From Cucumis sativus (taxonomy: Eukaryota; Streptophyta; Magnoliopsida; Cucurbitales; Cucurbitaceae), in NCBI RefSeq assembly GCF_000004075.3, contig NC_026657.2, forward strand, positions 1,922,001 to 1,986,000: a stretch of 64,000 nt of DNA, written 5' to 3'. Position 1 is the stretch's first letter; every line of letters begins with the position of its first letter. The notes beneath the pieces are model-generated. The model searched no databases, was not told where the DNA came from, and worked only from the letters and a program-made list of their open reading frames with translations. Positions 44,947 to 56,178 of this stretch are shown here, one piece after another. The position numbers and the translations under genes are program-made.

Positions 44947-45470
44947 TAGGGGCATTTAAGACAATGATATGACTATTTCTTTGTTCAAAATCTTCCGTTT
45001 TGGAATTTTGTCAATTTAAAAATATTTTAGTCATTTATCCAAAGAGGACCTTGTATTTTGCCATTATTCTTGTCAGCTTAAGAGCTAATAGGTCCAAGCC
45101 CGTCGAGGCAATGGGCTAGGTCCAAGCCCGTCGAGGCAATGGGCCCTAGCCCACTTAAAATCCATGAAAAAATATCTATAAATAGAGACTTCATTCATTT
45201 AGGAGATCTTTAGTTGAAAGAAGAATTAAAACTCAAAGAATTGAAGTTTTAAACTTTTAAAAGTTTTTCAAATGTGCAAGTTTTTATCAACTTCGAGATC
45301 ATTATCTTCTGAAAAATCGAAAACTTAGAGTATCAAACTTTCCTTGAATTCCAAAAGATTGAGTCTAAAATAGATTTACAACTATAACTTCCTGAAAACC
45401 GAAGATAAAAAAGTTCTATGTCTTAATTTATATTTGAGAAAATGCATAAATGAGTAAATATTAGAGATTG
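44947..45470. mobile_element. LTR-like remnant with 28-bp duplication and TATA box
   Basis: Begins taggggcatttaagaca, a phrase that recurs at 54507. A 28-bp unit (aggtccaagcccgtcgaggc and eight more bases) is tandemly duplicated at 45090-45117 and 45118-45145. A TATAAATA box follows at 45177-45184 with a leader-like sequence after it. This resembles the promoter part of a retrotransposon LTR; ends not defined. Confidence 0.4.
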
Positions 45471-48400
45471 TATCCACAACACCATATAAATTAATATATA
45501 AAGTTTAATTCCATAAATTACATTTCTATAGAAATCTCGTGTGAACAATTTTTACTCAAATTGACACTTTGACTTGAAATATATATATTAAAAAATATGC
45601 CAAAATTTGCAAAAGTTTCAATATTAATTTTATTTTAGACAAAGAAGTTTCACGTGCAAAAAATGAAATATATTTATTTTTAATTAAACATGAGTTAAAA
45701 CAGAAAATTCTAACTTAGGATTATAACATAAAGTCTTGTTTTAGAATGACCAAACTTTATAATATACACATCATTACTTTGACTTATTGGATTCACGGTT
45801 TCCACTTCTATATATCTTTTTTCTTCTACTAGATTTTTCTATGCACTTTTTATTGGAAAAATAATTGTTTTTATTTGATAGATTTTTTGTGTACTACTTG
45901 AGTATATTACATTTCCAACTAAAATTAATAAGAAATCATATTTAATAAAATAGTATTTAAACATAATATCTTGATTTATTTTTACCTATTTAATTCTCTT
46001 TTTATATTTTTAAAAAGTTTCAAATATGTTAGATTTAATTTTTATAATTGAAGTATATAAATTCTTAAATTTTTGTATTAACCAAATTTGAGTCTTGAAA
46101 CGATTGAATGCTAACGATATAGATAGCCATAATATTATTTTACATTCAATTTTTTATTTTAAATCTTTAAAAATTTATACTTTAACGATATTTTTGCTTT
46201 CATAATTTTTTTTATTTTGTAAATAATTTTGATTTCTCTCTGGTATGTATATATATATGATATTAGATTTTTTATTAATATTTTGTTAGGTGATTTATTT
46301 TAGGATTTTTCAAAGAATAACTAAAATAACTAAATATTTACATTCATGGCAAAAACCTACTAAGTTATAAAAATTTGCTACCCACAAATTTCCTATAAAA
46401 GTGTAAATACTTTATTAATTTTATCATTTTTTATAATATTCCTTTATTTCAATATGGTAGCGAAAGAATTATAATTATTAAACTATAACAATATAATTCC
46501 AAATAAATCCATTATAAACCATTATTTCAAAATATGTATAATAAAATATCATTATTGTTAATTATTATTTAGTGAGACCATACATGATGGTCGTGATGAA
46601 TGTTTACTTACCTCATTTTAATACTGTTTAGATGAATCTTTCAATTGTTAGATAGTAGGTCGTATCAATTACACTAAGTTAAACTAAATTTAACTTTACT
46701 TAAAATTATGAGCTAAAATATTGAAATAAAATTTATTCATAAAATTTCATAACGTTCTAGTATTTCTTAAGGATGGTTAGTGATATTTTGAGGGCTTCAC
46801 AAATACAATAGTTTAACACAATCATCATTTAGAGTGATGAAAGATTCAAAGGAGAATTTTGAAAACAAAATTGTATATATAATTCACAGACAAATTAGTC
46901 AATAAATGAATAGAAATGATAAAGAAAATAAATGTATAATTGGCCAAACTTGGATTATAAGTAGGAACATATGGTCTGTTTGTCAAAGATGCCCCTAACC
47001 CTAACTTCAATTAATTATTGTTGTTTTTTTTTAATTTAGTTTTTGTTTTCAAGAAAGAATAAATATTCAATTATTTTAGTAAACAAATCTCCAATTTTAA
47101 ATTTTATTTTATTTCATTTTTTATGAATAAATTGTATTATTAAAGAGAGTAATAATTATTAATTGTAGCTTTTAATTTATTCATCTGTATAATCTTTAAG
47201 AAAACTTTTTTTTATAAAAGAAACTTGATACAAAGAAGTTAAAGGGATATTTTGTTTCGTTAGTCAGTTACTATAGTTATTAAGTTGTAATAATCTATGG
47301 TTGGAACGTAGCCTTATACTCTATAGAATGAATATTATAGTATAACTCTATAGTATGAATAATAAATATAGTAACTAGGGAAATAATAAAGAGGTTTAGT
47401 TTGAAAATAGTAAAAACTATATGGAAGATTTCCAATAAAATAGTTATAGTTGGTAATTGTATTAGAATGTGTAAAGCTTAATATTACTTTCCAACGTCAA
47501 TTTTGTTTAAAATTCAAGCCAAATCTTTGAATAAAAAAACAAAAAAAAATACTAAAATTTTAAATATTATCTTACGAAAATGTAAAAACTATAGTAACAC
47601 GTTATAAGTAAAATTAACACAATTTCATAAAAGTTGCCAAGGTATTGTTTCATAAGTGTTTGTTTATTTGTATTTTAAAATTAAGTCTATAAACGCTATT
47701 TTCACCTTCAAAATTTTTTTATATATTATCTATTTTCACTAGATGATTTAAAAATTAAGCTAACCTTTGAAATTTAAAAAAAAAAAAAAAAAAAACTTTG
47801 AAATTTTTCGTTTTATATATAAAATTTGACTAAGAATTCACAATACTCCAAAAAAACATAAAAAACATATAAGGCAAATCATTAAAAAAAAATGGAAGTG
47901 TTATGATAGAAACAGTTACATTAAAATAATAGACATCGAATTAAATTTGACTTCTTGTTCTTTTTAAATGATTGAAAGAGTATGTATGATTAAAACTAAA
48001 ATAGTACTTTTAAAAAAGATAATAATAATAATAAGATATTTTTGTTTTGAGTTTGAGAGATTAAAATAGAATATTTAATAATAGTAAGACCTAAAAATGC
48101 TAAATTAATTAAGTATGAAGATTGGATTTGAAGTTAAAAATGAATTTTTTCTTCTTCTTGTTTTTCAAAATTAGATTGAAGAAAAGTAGAGGGGTGAAGG
48201 TTTGAAAGTCAAGAAATGATGGGATTAACAACCACATCTGTCCGATGCTATATTGTTTAAGTCTTTTTAGTTGACACGTTTCCTTTATATTATGTTTTCA
48301 CATTTGCTTTGCTTTATTCATTTTTAGTTTAATTACAAACTTTCTACTCTTGTATTTTGTATTTTCTGTTAATTACATCAATCAATTCGAGGAAAAACGT

Positions 48401-48639
48401 ATGTAACCCTCACGTAAAATTAACAATTGTATTTGTAATTTGAAAAAGAGAGAGCGAGCAAACCAAAGAAAAATGGTTATGATGCCTAAATTGATAAGAA
48501 AATTTTAGGACAGAGTTTGAAGTTTAAGTTATCTCATATCCGTGAGTCTTTTACAGGATTTGGTATAAGGTTTATGATCTTTGTTCAACTAGGGTTAGGA
48601 TTCGAGTTTTTTATCCTAGATAAGGTAGGTTATTTTAAA

Positions 48640-49080
48640 AGTTGAATGGGTTAAGGCATGCTAAAGGGAGAAAGTCTTTCTTGACCTCATCTTGGCTCCT
48701 CCTCGACCGAGGAAGTTGGTTTGGGCTTTTGACCCACATGCACTATCATCTTTTCAAGGTCGAAATAGGTCATAGTACGATTCAACTGTTAAATAGAGAA
48801 GGTCGACCTCGACCTCATCCTTGGTTGAGACCAAGGCTAATTAGGCTATTTTGGCTCAAAGTTTCATTAGCCCTTTTTCTTTAGCCTATCTTATCCACTT
48901 TTTTACATTCCTCGTTCTATATTGGACAAATTACATATGTTATTCTTTGGGTCCCAACCGATCGACTCAACATCCTTCCTAAGTGCACTAAGGTGTCGTC
49001 CCTTAAGACTTAAGGTTCTACTAGGCCTTTGACCCTTAGGCTAACGTGAGAGGCTCGACCTCAACAAATTAAGGTCAATC
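48640..49080. mobile_element. GC-richer island, probable transposon remnant
   Basis: Contrasts with AT-rich flanks and contains repeated 'cgacctc' phrases (ggtcgacctcgacctcatcc, ggctcgacctcaac). Open frames are short and unrecognised. Retroelement debris is the likeliest explanation. Confidence 0.3.
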
Positions 49081-50267
49081 ATGTTTAATTTGTTTTTGAG
49101 TCTATTACGCTTCAATCTTCTTTTGCTCTCTTTTGACCATTTTATCCTTGATTCTAGATTCCTAATTACATGAAAAATTCAATCTATATAGTTTAAAGAA
49201 AATTATAATTTATTCCATTATGGTTTGATGAACTCTCATATATTGAAATATTATTGATATGAAAATACCATATAAAAATACATATATTTAGCAAAAATGT
49301 GTTTTTTTTATAGTTTAAGGTTGAATTTAGACATTATCAACTTTGAAATAATTCAACAACCAAATTATTTGTCAAATATGTAAGTAAACAACAGTATTAA
49401 AAGTCAAGTTTACACTTTTAATCTCAAAGTAGAACTAATAAATAAATACAAAAAATTAGGATTACAAATTTTTAATTATATACTTTAAAATGTTATATTT
49501 TGTCCACCATAAAATTTCTATATTTTAAATCATTTGACTAAATGCTAGCGTGACATATTTCATTAGATAAAAACGTGGTAAAAAAAAAAAAAGGTTCCAT
49601 AGAGAATATTTGGATATGGGTAGTCAAATCAAATAAATTAAAATTAAAAAAAACTAATGTCAAAGCAAACATAGGTATAAGTTGAAATAAGTTTAAACAA
49701 AGTGAAAATTACTAATCCATTTTAGAAACAAATTCAACCAATCTTATCTTAATTATAATAAAAGAAATCTACTTTTAATTGTATACTTTAGTACATTGAA
49801 CTCAACTAAAAAGATAGTTGATTTGATTTGATTTTTTTATGCTTCATCTAAATTTTTAATTTGGTTCAATTAGACCGTACCATTATTTACATTCTTATTT
49901 AAAAAATACATTTACTACTTTATGATAGATTATTAAATTAAAGAAGAAAATGCAAAATGTGAAAAGAATATAAAAATTCCATTCAAAAGATATACTTTTC
50001 TAAACAATAAACAAATTTGCTTTAGCAAAATCCAACCACCCCATTATGTACCAATTTTTTTTTTCTTTTTTCTTTTTGGGAAATTTTATAATTTCTAAAA
50101 TAAAATCCCCAAAAATTTGAAACTCCAAAGAAAATTCTACCAATCCTATTCCTAGAATATGTCCTCAAAAAATAATTACAAATTTCTTTTAAAGTTTTGG
50201 TTTATTTAATCTCAAGTGCTCCTTGCCTTTTTCTTAATTTTCACTATCTCCACTAGTCACCCAATCA

Positions 50268-51107
50268 TTACTCGCCACTTGTACATTTTGCCACATCAGC
50301 TTCCACTTGCAATCCAATCGTCCCCACCACTAATTGATTCAACTCCGGCGAAGCTAAGGCGGGTGACACCGCGGTACCTTCCGCCTTCTTTCGTCGCTTA
50401 GGAGACCCACTCTCTACCGACGACGACGACGAAGTAGGTTCCGGGGACGATCGAGGTGACGACCGCTTCGACGTCACTCTAACCGGATCAGGTTCACCCG
50501 AATTAACTCGAAGTGGAAAATTAAGAAGAGCTTTGGAGCCACGCATCCGATAAGCAGCCCGGTCATAAGCAAGCGCCGCATCCTCCGCGGTTTCAAACGT
50601 CCCAAGCCAAACCCGAGCTCCGTTCTTCGCCGGGTCTCGAATCTCCGCCGCAAACTTACCCCACGGTCGCTGCCGTACACCCCGGTAATGCTTCCCCTTC
50701 GCGGGAACGACCGCCGGCAAGGCCGCAGCCACCTCCGTGGACGGAACCTTAACTTCCGGCAAGACGTTCACCGGAGAGAGAATCTCGGGCTCGGGCTTGA
50801 CATCAGAGAACCCAAAATTGAAAGTTTCAAGCGATGGTACCCAACCGACGTTGACGGCATCGCGGAGGACGCCGGCGAGGACCATGTCTTCGGAATCATC
50901 CTCTTTGAGAGGCAAATCGCCCCAATTTTCAGTTAAACAAGGGTACAAGCTGCCAAAACTTGAGCTCCGACAGAAAACAGGGGAGGTAGTTCCAGCAAGG
51001 GAGAAATTCCCACATCGGAAAGCCTCTGAATCTCCCAATAAATGACGACGAATGGTTTCAAGATGAACAAAATCGGATTCACAACCGTTAATTTGTCCGT
51101 ACATCAT
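50268..51107 (-). CDS. ERF1A: AP2/ERF transcription factor, group IX (ERF1A/ERF2 type)
   Basis: Intronless 279-residue ethylene-response factor expected to bind GCC boxes in the nucleus and activate defence and stress genes. The N-terminus MMYGQ...[20 protein letters not shown] matches the ERF1A/ERF2 opening. The acidic [26 protein letters not shown] block (split here as [12 protein letters not shown] and [10 protein letters not shown], residues 53-74) is the group IX activation motif. One AP2 domain spans about 141-199 ([18 protein letters not shown] ... [12 protein letters not shown]), with the ERF-type Ala and Asp in FAAEIRD. A basic KRRKK (237-241) is a likely nuclear signal. The ATG at 51107 is chosen because it starts the conserved block. 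The open frame extends 46 codons further up, through a Ser/Phe tract that is translated leader microsatellite. ERF1A and ERF2 are paralogues, so the exact symbol is tentative. Confidence 0.93.
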   Translation of the reverse strand: MMYGQINGCESDFVHLETIRRHLLGDSEAFRCGNFSLAGTTSPVFCRSSSFGSLYPCLTENWGDLPLKEDDSEDMVLAGVLRDAVNVGWVPSLETFNFGFSDVKPEPEILSPVNVLPEVKVPSTEVAAALPAVVPAKGKHYRGVRQRPWGKFAAEIRDPAKNGARVWLGTFETAEDAALAYDRAAYRMRGSKALLNFPLRVNSGEPDPVRVTSKRSSPRSSPEPTSSSSSVESGSPKRRKKAEGTAVSPALASPELNQLVVGTIGLQVEADVAKCTSGE

Positions 51108-51143
51108 TGTAAATTCAATAAAGAAAAAAAAGAAAAAGAAAAA

Positions 51144-51172
51144 TGAAGAAGAAGAAGAAGAAGAAGAAGAGA
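51144..51172. repeat. GAA/CTT microsatellite in the ERF 5' leader
   Basis: A run of GAA triplets on the plus strand, read as CTT/TTC in the ERF transcript, lies between the TATA box and the start codon. Polypyrimidine leaders of this kind are common in plants. Confidence 0.75.
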
Positions 51173-51221
51173 TAGAGAAATTAGAATGTGAATGAAATTT
51201 TAGAATTGAGGATATTGAAGG

Positions 51222-51229
51222 TATAAATA
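51222..51229 (-). promoter_or_regulatory. TATA box of the ERF gene
   Basis: On the minus strand TATTTATA lies about 115 bp before the ERF start codon. Further upstream are a CACGTG G-box (51406-51411) and a TGACG element (51445-51449, minus strand), both common in stress-responsive promoters. Confidence 0.5.
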
Positions 51230-52475
51230 GTTGAATGAGATTCATGTACTTGGACTATATGTGGAGCTTTTGTTTTTAAAAAATAAAAAGAAGTGAAAAT
51301 ATTAAATGAATAAATGAAGGACAATAAAAAGAAAATGATAAGAATGGGTTTGTTCTAAGAAAGTTCACAAATAAATGTGCAACTTGCGTATGTGGGGAAT
51401 TTAGTCACGTGTTTAAATTAGGATATTGGATTAGGAGATGATGGCGTCATACCCCCATCCTCAATTCCATTTCTTCTTTGTCGCTATGTGCGTCACCCGC
51501 ACCCTCACTTCTCTTCTCTTTTCCACAAACACTACTCTTCATCCTCTTCCTCTAATCAAAATTCTATTTTAACCCATTTTTATAACATAACTATTCTAAT
51601 CTTCTTTTTTATATACTTAATCAAATTCATTCATTTTTACAGTCATTATTACCTGCAAAGATGAATAATTCATTTTAGAATGGAGGGGCCAAGGTAAATT
51701 AAGATTGAGTTTTATTAATAAGAATAATAAAGTTTAAAAAATAAAAAATAAAAAGATAGAAAAGGACTTAAATGACAAAAAATTACAGATACATTTGATC
51801 TAAGACAACTTGTCAATTTGCCTCCTCTCTATCTAAAATTCATTTGTCTTGTTTCGATAAGTCATCAACTAAATTTGGTGGCAAATTTGGCCCACATATT
51901 ATATATATATTACTAAATAAAATTCTTTTTTCATATGTCTTCATCTACGGAATTAAAGTCGCATATTCTTTCTTTTTCTTTCACTAATTATTTTCCATTA
52001 TAGTTTTTTTTTTGCTTTTTGACATTTTTTTTACCTCTAATATTACCTCAAAATAACTATAAGTGAAATTCTATGTTTTAGATTGTTTTCGATTTTTTTC
52101 TAATCAAATTTAGATGGGAACATGTAAACAAAAAATAAGTTTATTAACAATTCATTTCACCTCCAATAAGTTTAATTCTGATAATTTATTTGTATGCTTT
52201 ATTGTCGGCATTTTACTAATACTTTAAAAAAAAAAATATGCCAAAATTTGAAAACTAACCAAATAATTTAAAAAAAGAAAAATGGTTATAAATGAAAAAA
52301 AAATAAAACTATTTATAAAAAATAGTTTAAACTTGTTTTTATTTTTTAATTTGGCTAATTTGATGGAGAATTCAATTCTGATAATTAAAAAAAAAAAAAA
52401 CAAATCCTTATAAGAAATGAAAAAAGTTAGATATAATTTTTAAAAAGAAAATTGTCAAAAATAGTCAAAAATAGT

Positions 52476-52661
52476 AAATTTGACAAAATATTTAGAACAT
52501 ATATCAAAATATTCAGATTATTAATAATAGACATTGATAGATACCGGTATATTTATATCAATGTCACATTGATAGACAACGATAGAAGTCTATCAATTTC
52601 TATAAATAATAGAATCCAAAATTTTACTATTAACTTGTAAATATTTTAATTTATTTTATTA
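52476..52661. repeat. AT-rich 'gatagac' dispersed repeat, copy C (inverted relative to copy A)
   Basis: Starts aaatttgacaaaatattta and ends tgtaaatattttaatttatt, the reverse complements of the ends of copy A. The centre has 'cattgatagacaacgatag' and 'agtctatcaatttc', an internal inverted motif. Confidence 0.6.
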
Positions 52662-53869
52662 TTTTGAAAAATGTCCCTTTCTAAAATCTAAAAAAAAAAA
52701 TCTAAAAGTTTTTGTTTTCTAAATAATTGTTCCATAGTTTAAATAATAAAAGTATGGAGACAAAAAAAACATAAAAATAATTTGATTGAAAGTCCAAAAT
52801 ATTTATCACAACATGTTTTGGATGCATTTGTTTTGTAGCTATTTCATCATTTCATTATTAAAGTTGTTGATAAAAAAGGGAAAAAAAAATGAAAACATAT
52901 TGTTATGATTAAAATTGGCTACATTCATAAATATGATTTAAAGATTAAACAAGAAATATAGTATCAATCATGAGAAGAAGAAGGGTTGGTGTATGACTGT
53001 ATGGTGTTAATTGATTGAAACATATGATAAAGTTTGGATTCAAATGAAAAGGGTATAAATTGTAAACATATTTATATTAATAAAATCATATAGTAATACT
53101 TCACTAACATATTAAAAGATTTGTAAAAGTTAAATGATAAACAAAAAATGCTTTTTAGTTGGCCTGACATAACTATATATATATATATATATAAATTACA
53201 GTGGCAAATATCATCCATTTTGGAAAATATTAAATAATTTTTTATTTTCGGACAATATAAAATTATAATTTATTTAACATAATAATAAATTAAAATTAAA
53301 ATGGTATCTTACCCTATAATTATGATGCATTTAATAGGACTATTCTAAGAAAATTTTCATCTCCACTATAATCGTGCTACTTAATTGATTTCCTTAAAAC
53401 GATGTCAAACATAATTTCAAAATTTTAGGATTGTCAGGTTAATATACCTTTTCCATAACTGTTTTAAACAGATTTTAAATTTTGATTTGAAATCTTCACA
53501 ATATTAAAATTGCTTTAAAAATTTATAAAAATAGATATCGTTAATAATAATTTGAATTTAAAATTTTATCATCCTAAATTCGTACTAAGATTATAGACTT
53601 ATGTTATTAAAAATTTTACCATCTCCTAAAATCGTGTTATTTGCTTCTTTATCTCCAAAATAATGACAAACATAAATTTAACATTTTCGAATGTGTTATA
53701 TTTCAAAATTTATATGAAAAAAATGAATATTTTATTTTTGGGAGGAATTAATTAAGATAAGAAGAAAATATTTGTTTTATTTAAATTGAAAAAGAAAAAG
53801 GAAAAAGAAGATATTTAAGGAAAAAGAATAATATAATAATATTTATTATTATTACTATTCATCATCTTC

Positions 53870-54130
53870 TCCACTTTCACCAAACTCTAGCCGCTGACGA
53901 CACCTCCATCTTCGTTCGAGTGTTCTCCGTCAAGTCGAGATCACCACCATTATAGCCATCTCCTCCATTTTGTTGACTAAGAACTAAGCTGTAAGGAAAA
54001 GTTTCATCCGCTGCACGCCGTTAGTCGTATTTTTACTTCATCTGAAGCCTAGCGCCTTTGCGCCGCTTGTTCCTTCATATAACGCAATCCCAGTTGCGTC
54101 AGTCTCCTTCATCAACATTCATTTCACGGG
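53870..54130. other. GC-richer island of unknown origin
   Basis: CT- and GC-richer sequence (for example gccgctgacgacacctccat and gcctagcgcctttgcgccgc) inside AT-rich DNA, ending near a donor-like cgggtatgtgg. It looks like a transcript leader or an LTR fragment. No open frame of note. Confidence 0.35.
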
Positions 54131-54506
54131 TATGTGGTTGATGTTTGATATTCACAACTGTATCTATATATAAATTATAATTTAAAACTAAAAAGATATT
54201 ACTCTTTACATTTTTTTTCTTTTTGACTTTGAAGGTTTTGAGGAAAAAATCATTTGATTTGCGGTGGATGTATGAAGACTTTGAAGGTTTTTAGGAGGAC
54301 AAAGTTTGAAGCTCCAAACTTTTCTGCAACTGATCGAATACTTTGAAGATTTGGTGGAATATAGTAAAAGTGGAAGATAGTGAAGGTGGATTCTTTTCAA
54401 CTTTAAATACCTAAACGTGCACAATTTCAACAAGAATTTGTTATTTAAGTAGATGGTATTTGAGTTTTAGGTGAACAATAGTATTTAGGACTGTTTTTGA
54501 ATTGAC

Positions 54507-54628
54507 TAGGGGCATTTAAGACATTGTTTCATTTATTTATTTTTCAATTTTGCTATTCTAACAATTTAAAAATAAAATTTCTATTTTTTTTAAAAGTAAA
54601 AGTCATAATTTGTTATTATTCTTGTCAG
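54507..54628. repeat. Dispersed repeat shared with 44947-45076
   Basis: Both copies begin taggggcatttaagaca, share 'caatttaaaaata' in the middle and end 'attattcttgtcag'. They are direct copies about 9.6 kb apart. Confidence 0.65.
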
Positions 54629-56128
54629 CCCCATGATATATATTTTGTTGGGAGGATTTATTTTCACGAACATATGTAAGTGATGGTATTGATTGGAAAA
54701 CAAAACAGGAATTTTAGGGGGGCAATGAAGGTAAGAAATGAAAAAGGAAATGTTGTGTATATGATCATCAAAAATTAATATTATAATCATTTTTGTCAAT
54801 TAATTATATTTAACTGCCACATCATTTTGTTGTCAGTCAATTACTAAATATCAATGTGTGACTTTAGGGACCATATAATTATTTTTCAAACATTACGAAC
54901 TAAAGTGTTTCTTTTGAAACTTTAAAGATCAAAAGTGCATTTTGCATTTCTTATTTTAATTAGCTTTTAATTGCGTTACCGATGGACAAGTTTATCATTC
55001 AAAATTTTCTTATCTTTCATTGTACTAAATAAAAATATGAAGCAAAAATAGTAGGCACGCTATTATTTCATAAAAACAAAACGAAAAAAGTTAAATCATT
55101 AAATCACAAATGGCCTTTTAGTTAAAGTAAAGGTTTACCAACTTTAGAGTATGCTTTTCATCTACAATGTTCGTTTATATATGAAAGTTAGAAGCTTTAA
55201 GTGTTTGTCAAGAAGTAATATTAAAGTCGATTTTGAAATGAGATTGTAAAGCATTAAAACAATGAAAAATGATTTAATTTACAACATGAGTCTAGCTCTT
55301 CCAAAATTAACCAAAATATTTATAGACGACTAAATTAGAAAAATAACCTATAATAGAAAGCAAATTAGTTTTTGATAAATTATATGAAAGTATTAAAAAT
55401 TGTGGTAGATTAATGGTTGAATATTATGAAAAATAAATTTAATTTTCTTTGAAATAATCAATATGGTATGATTTAATTAAATGGAAGATATTTTAGACAC
55501 ATTTTGAATATAATTATAACAAAATCATTAGATTATTTGAGTTGATAATTAACTCTAAATGTTACAAGTTTGTTGAGACTGTTTATAGTAAACAGATTAC
55601 ACAGTTTTTCCAAAAGAAAAGTCCCCTATGAGCAATCATTTTCATTATTGTTTTTTTCCTTTTTTTGTAGGCTTACCTAATTTGGACAATCTCTCTCTAA
55701 TTAATGTGAATGCCTAAAATTTCAACCTTCTCCTTTTTCTTGTTCTATTTACTATTGCATTTCTAGGTTCATTGAATAAAGTTTTATTTTTTCTTAATTT
55801 TATTAAAAAGATATTGAATATTTAAATATTATAGTTTTGTTCATCTTCGTCCCTTAAAATAAAATGATAATAGAGTTTGGTGTTGTGAAAAGACAAATTG
55901 TAAGTGTTCCTTTTTCTATTGTTTGTACCTTGAAGAGACAAAAAATAGATGTAAATAATTAGTAAATCAACAAGTTGACAGGATGGTGTTGTATGTTGAT
56001 GACTCATAGCTTTAACTAAAAGGTATGCCTTTCACCTTCTTTCTTTCTTTCTTTATTGTCTCTCAATATTTCATTTCAATTTTTCTTCTTTTTCTATTAT
56101 ATCTCTTTTAACTCAAAAAAAAAAGAAA

Positions 56129-56135
<7 letters not shown>

Positions 56136-56175
<40 letters not shown>
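56136..56175. repeat. (AT)n microsatellite
   Basis: About twenty AT units without interruption. Confidence 0.95.

Positions 56176-56178
<3 letters not shown>

Larger units (their letters stand above)
44289..50267. other. Six-kilobase gene-poor region between UCH3 and ERF
   Basis: Mostly AT-rich sequence with homopolymer runs. Two islands stand out: an LTR-like stretch at about 44947-45470 and a GC-richer stretch at about 48640-49080. No gene supported. Confidence 0.6.

Noticed and set aside
46990..47010. Telomere-like ccctaaccctaac
   Set aside because: Only two units of a variant repeat; chance or a trivial remnant.
48642..48884. 80-codon open frame in the 48.7-kb island
   Set aside because: The translation is unlike any family and follows the repeated 'cgacctc' phrases of a likely transposon remnant.
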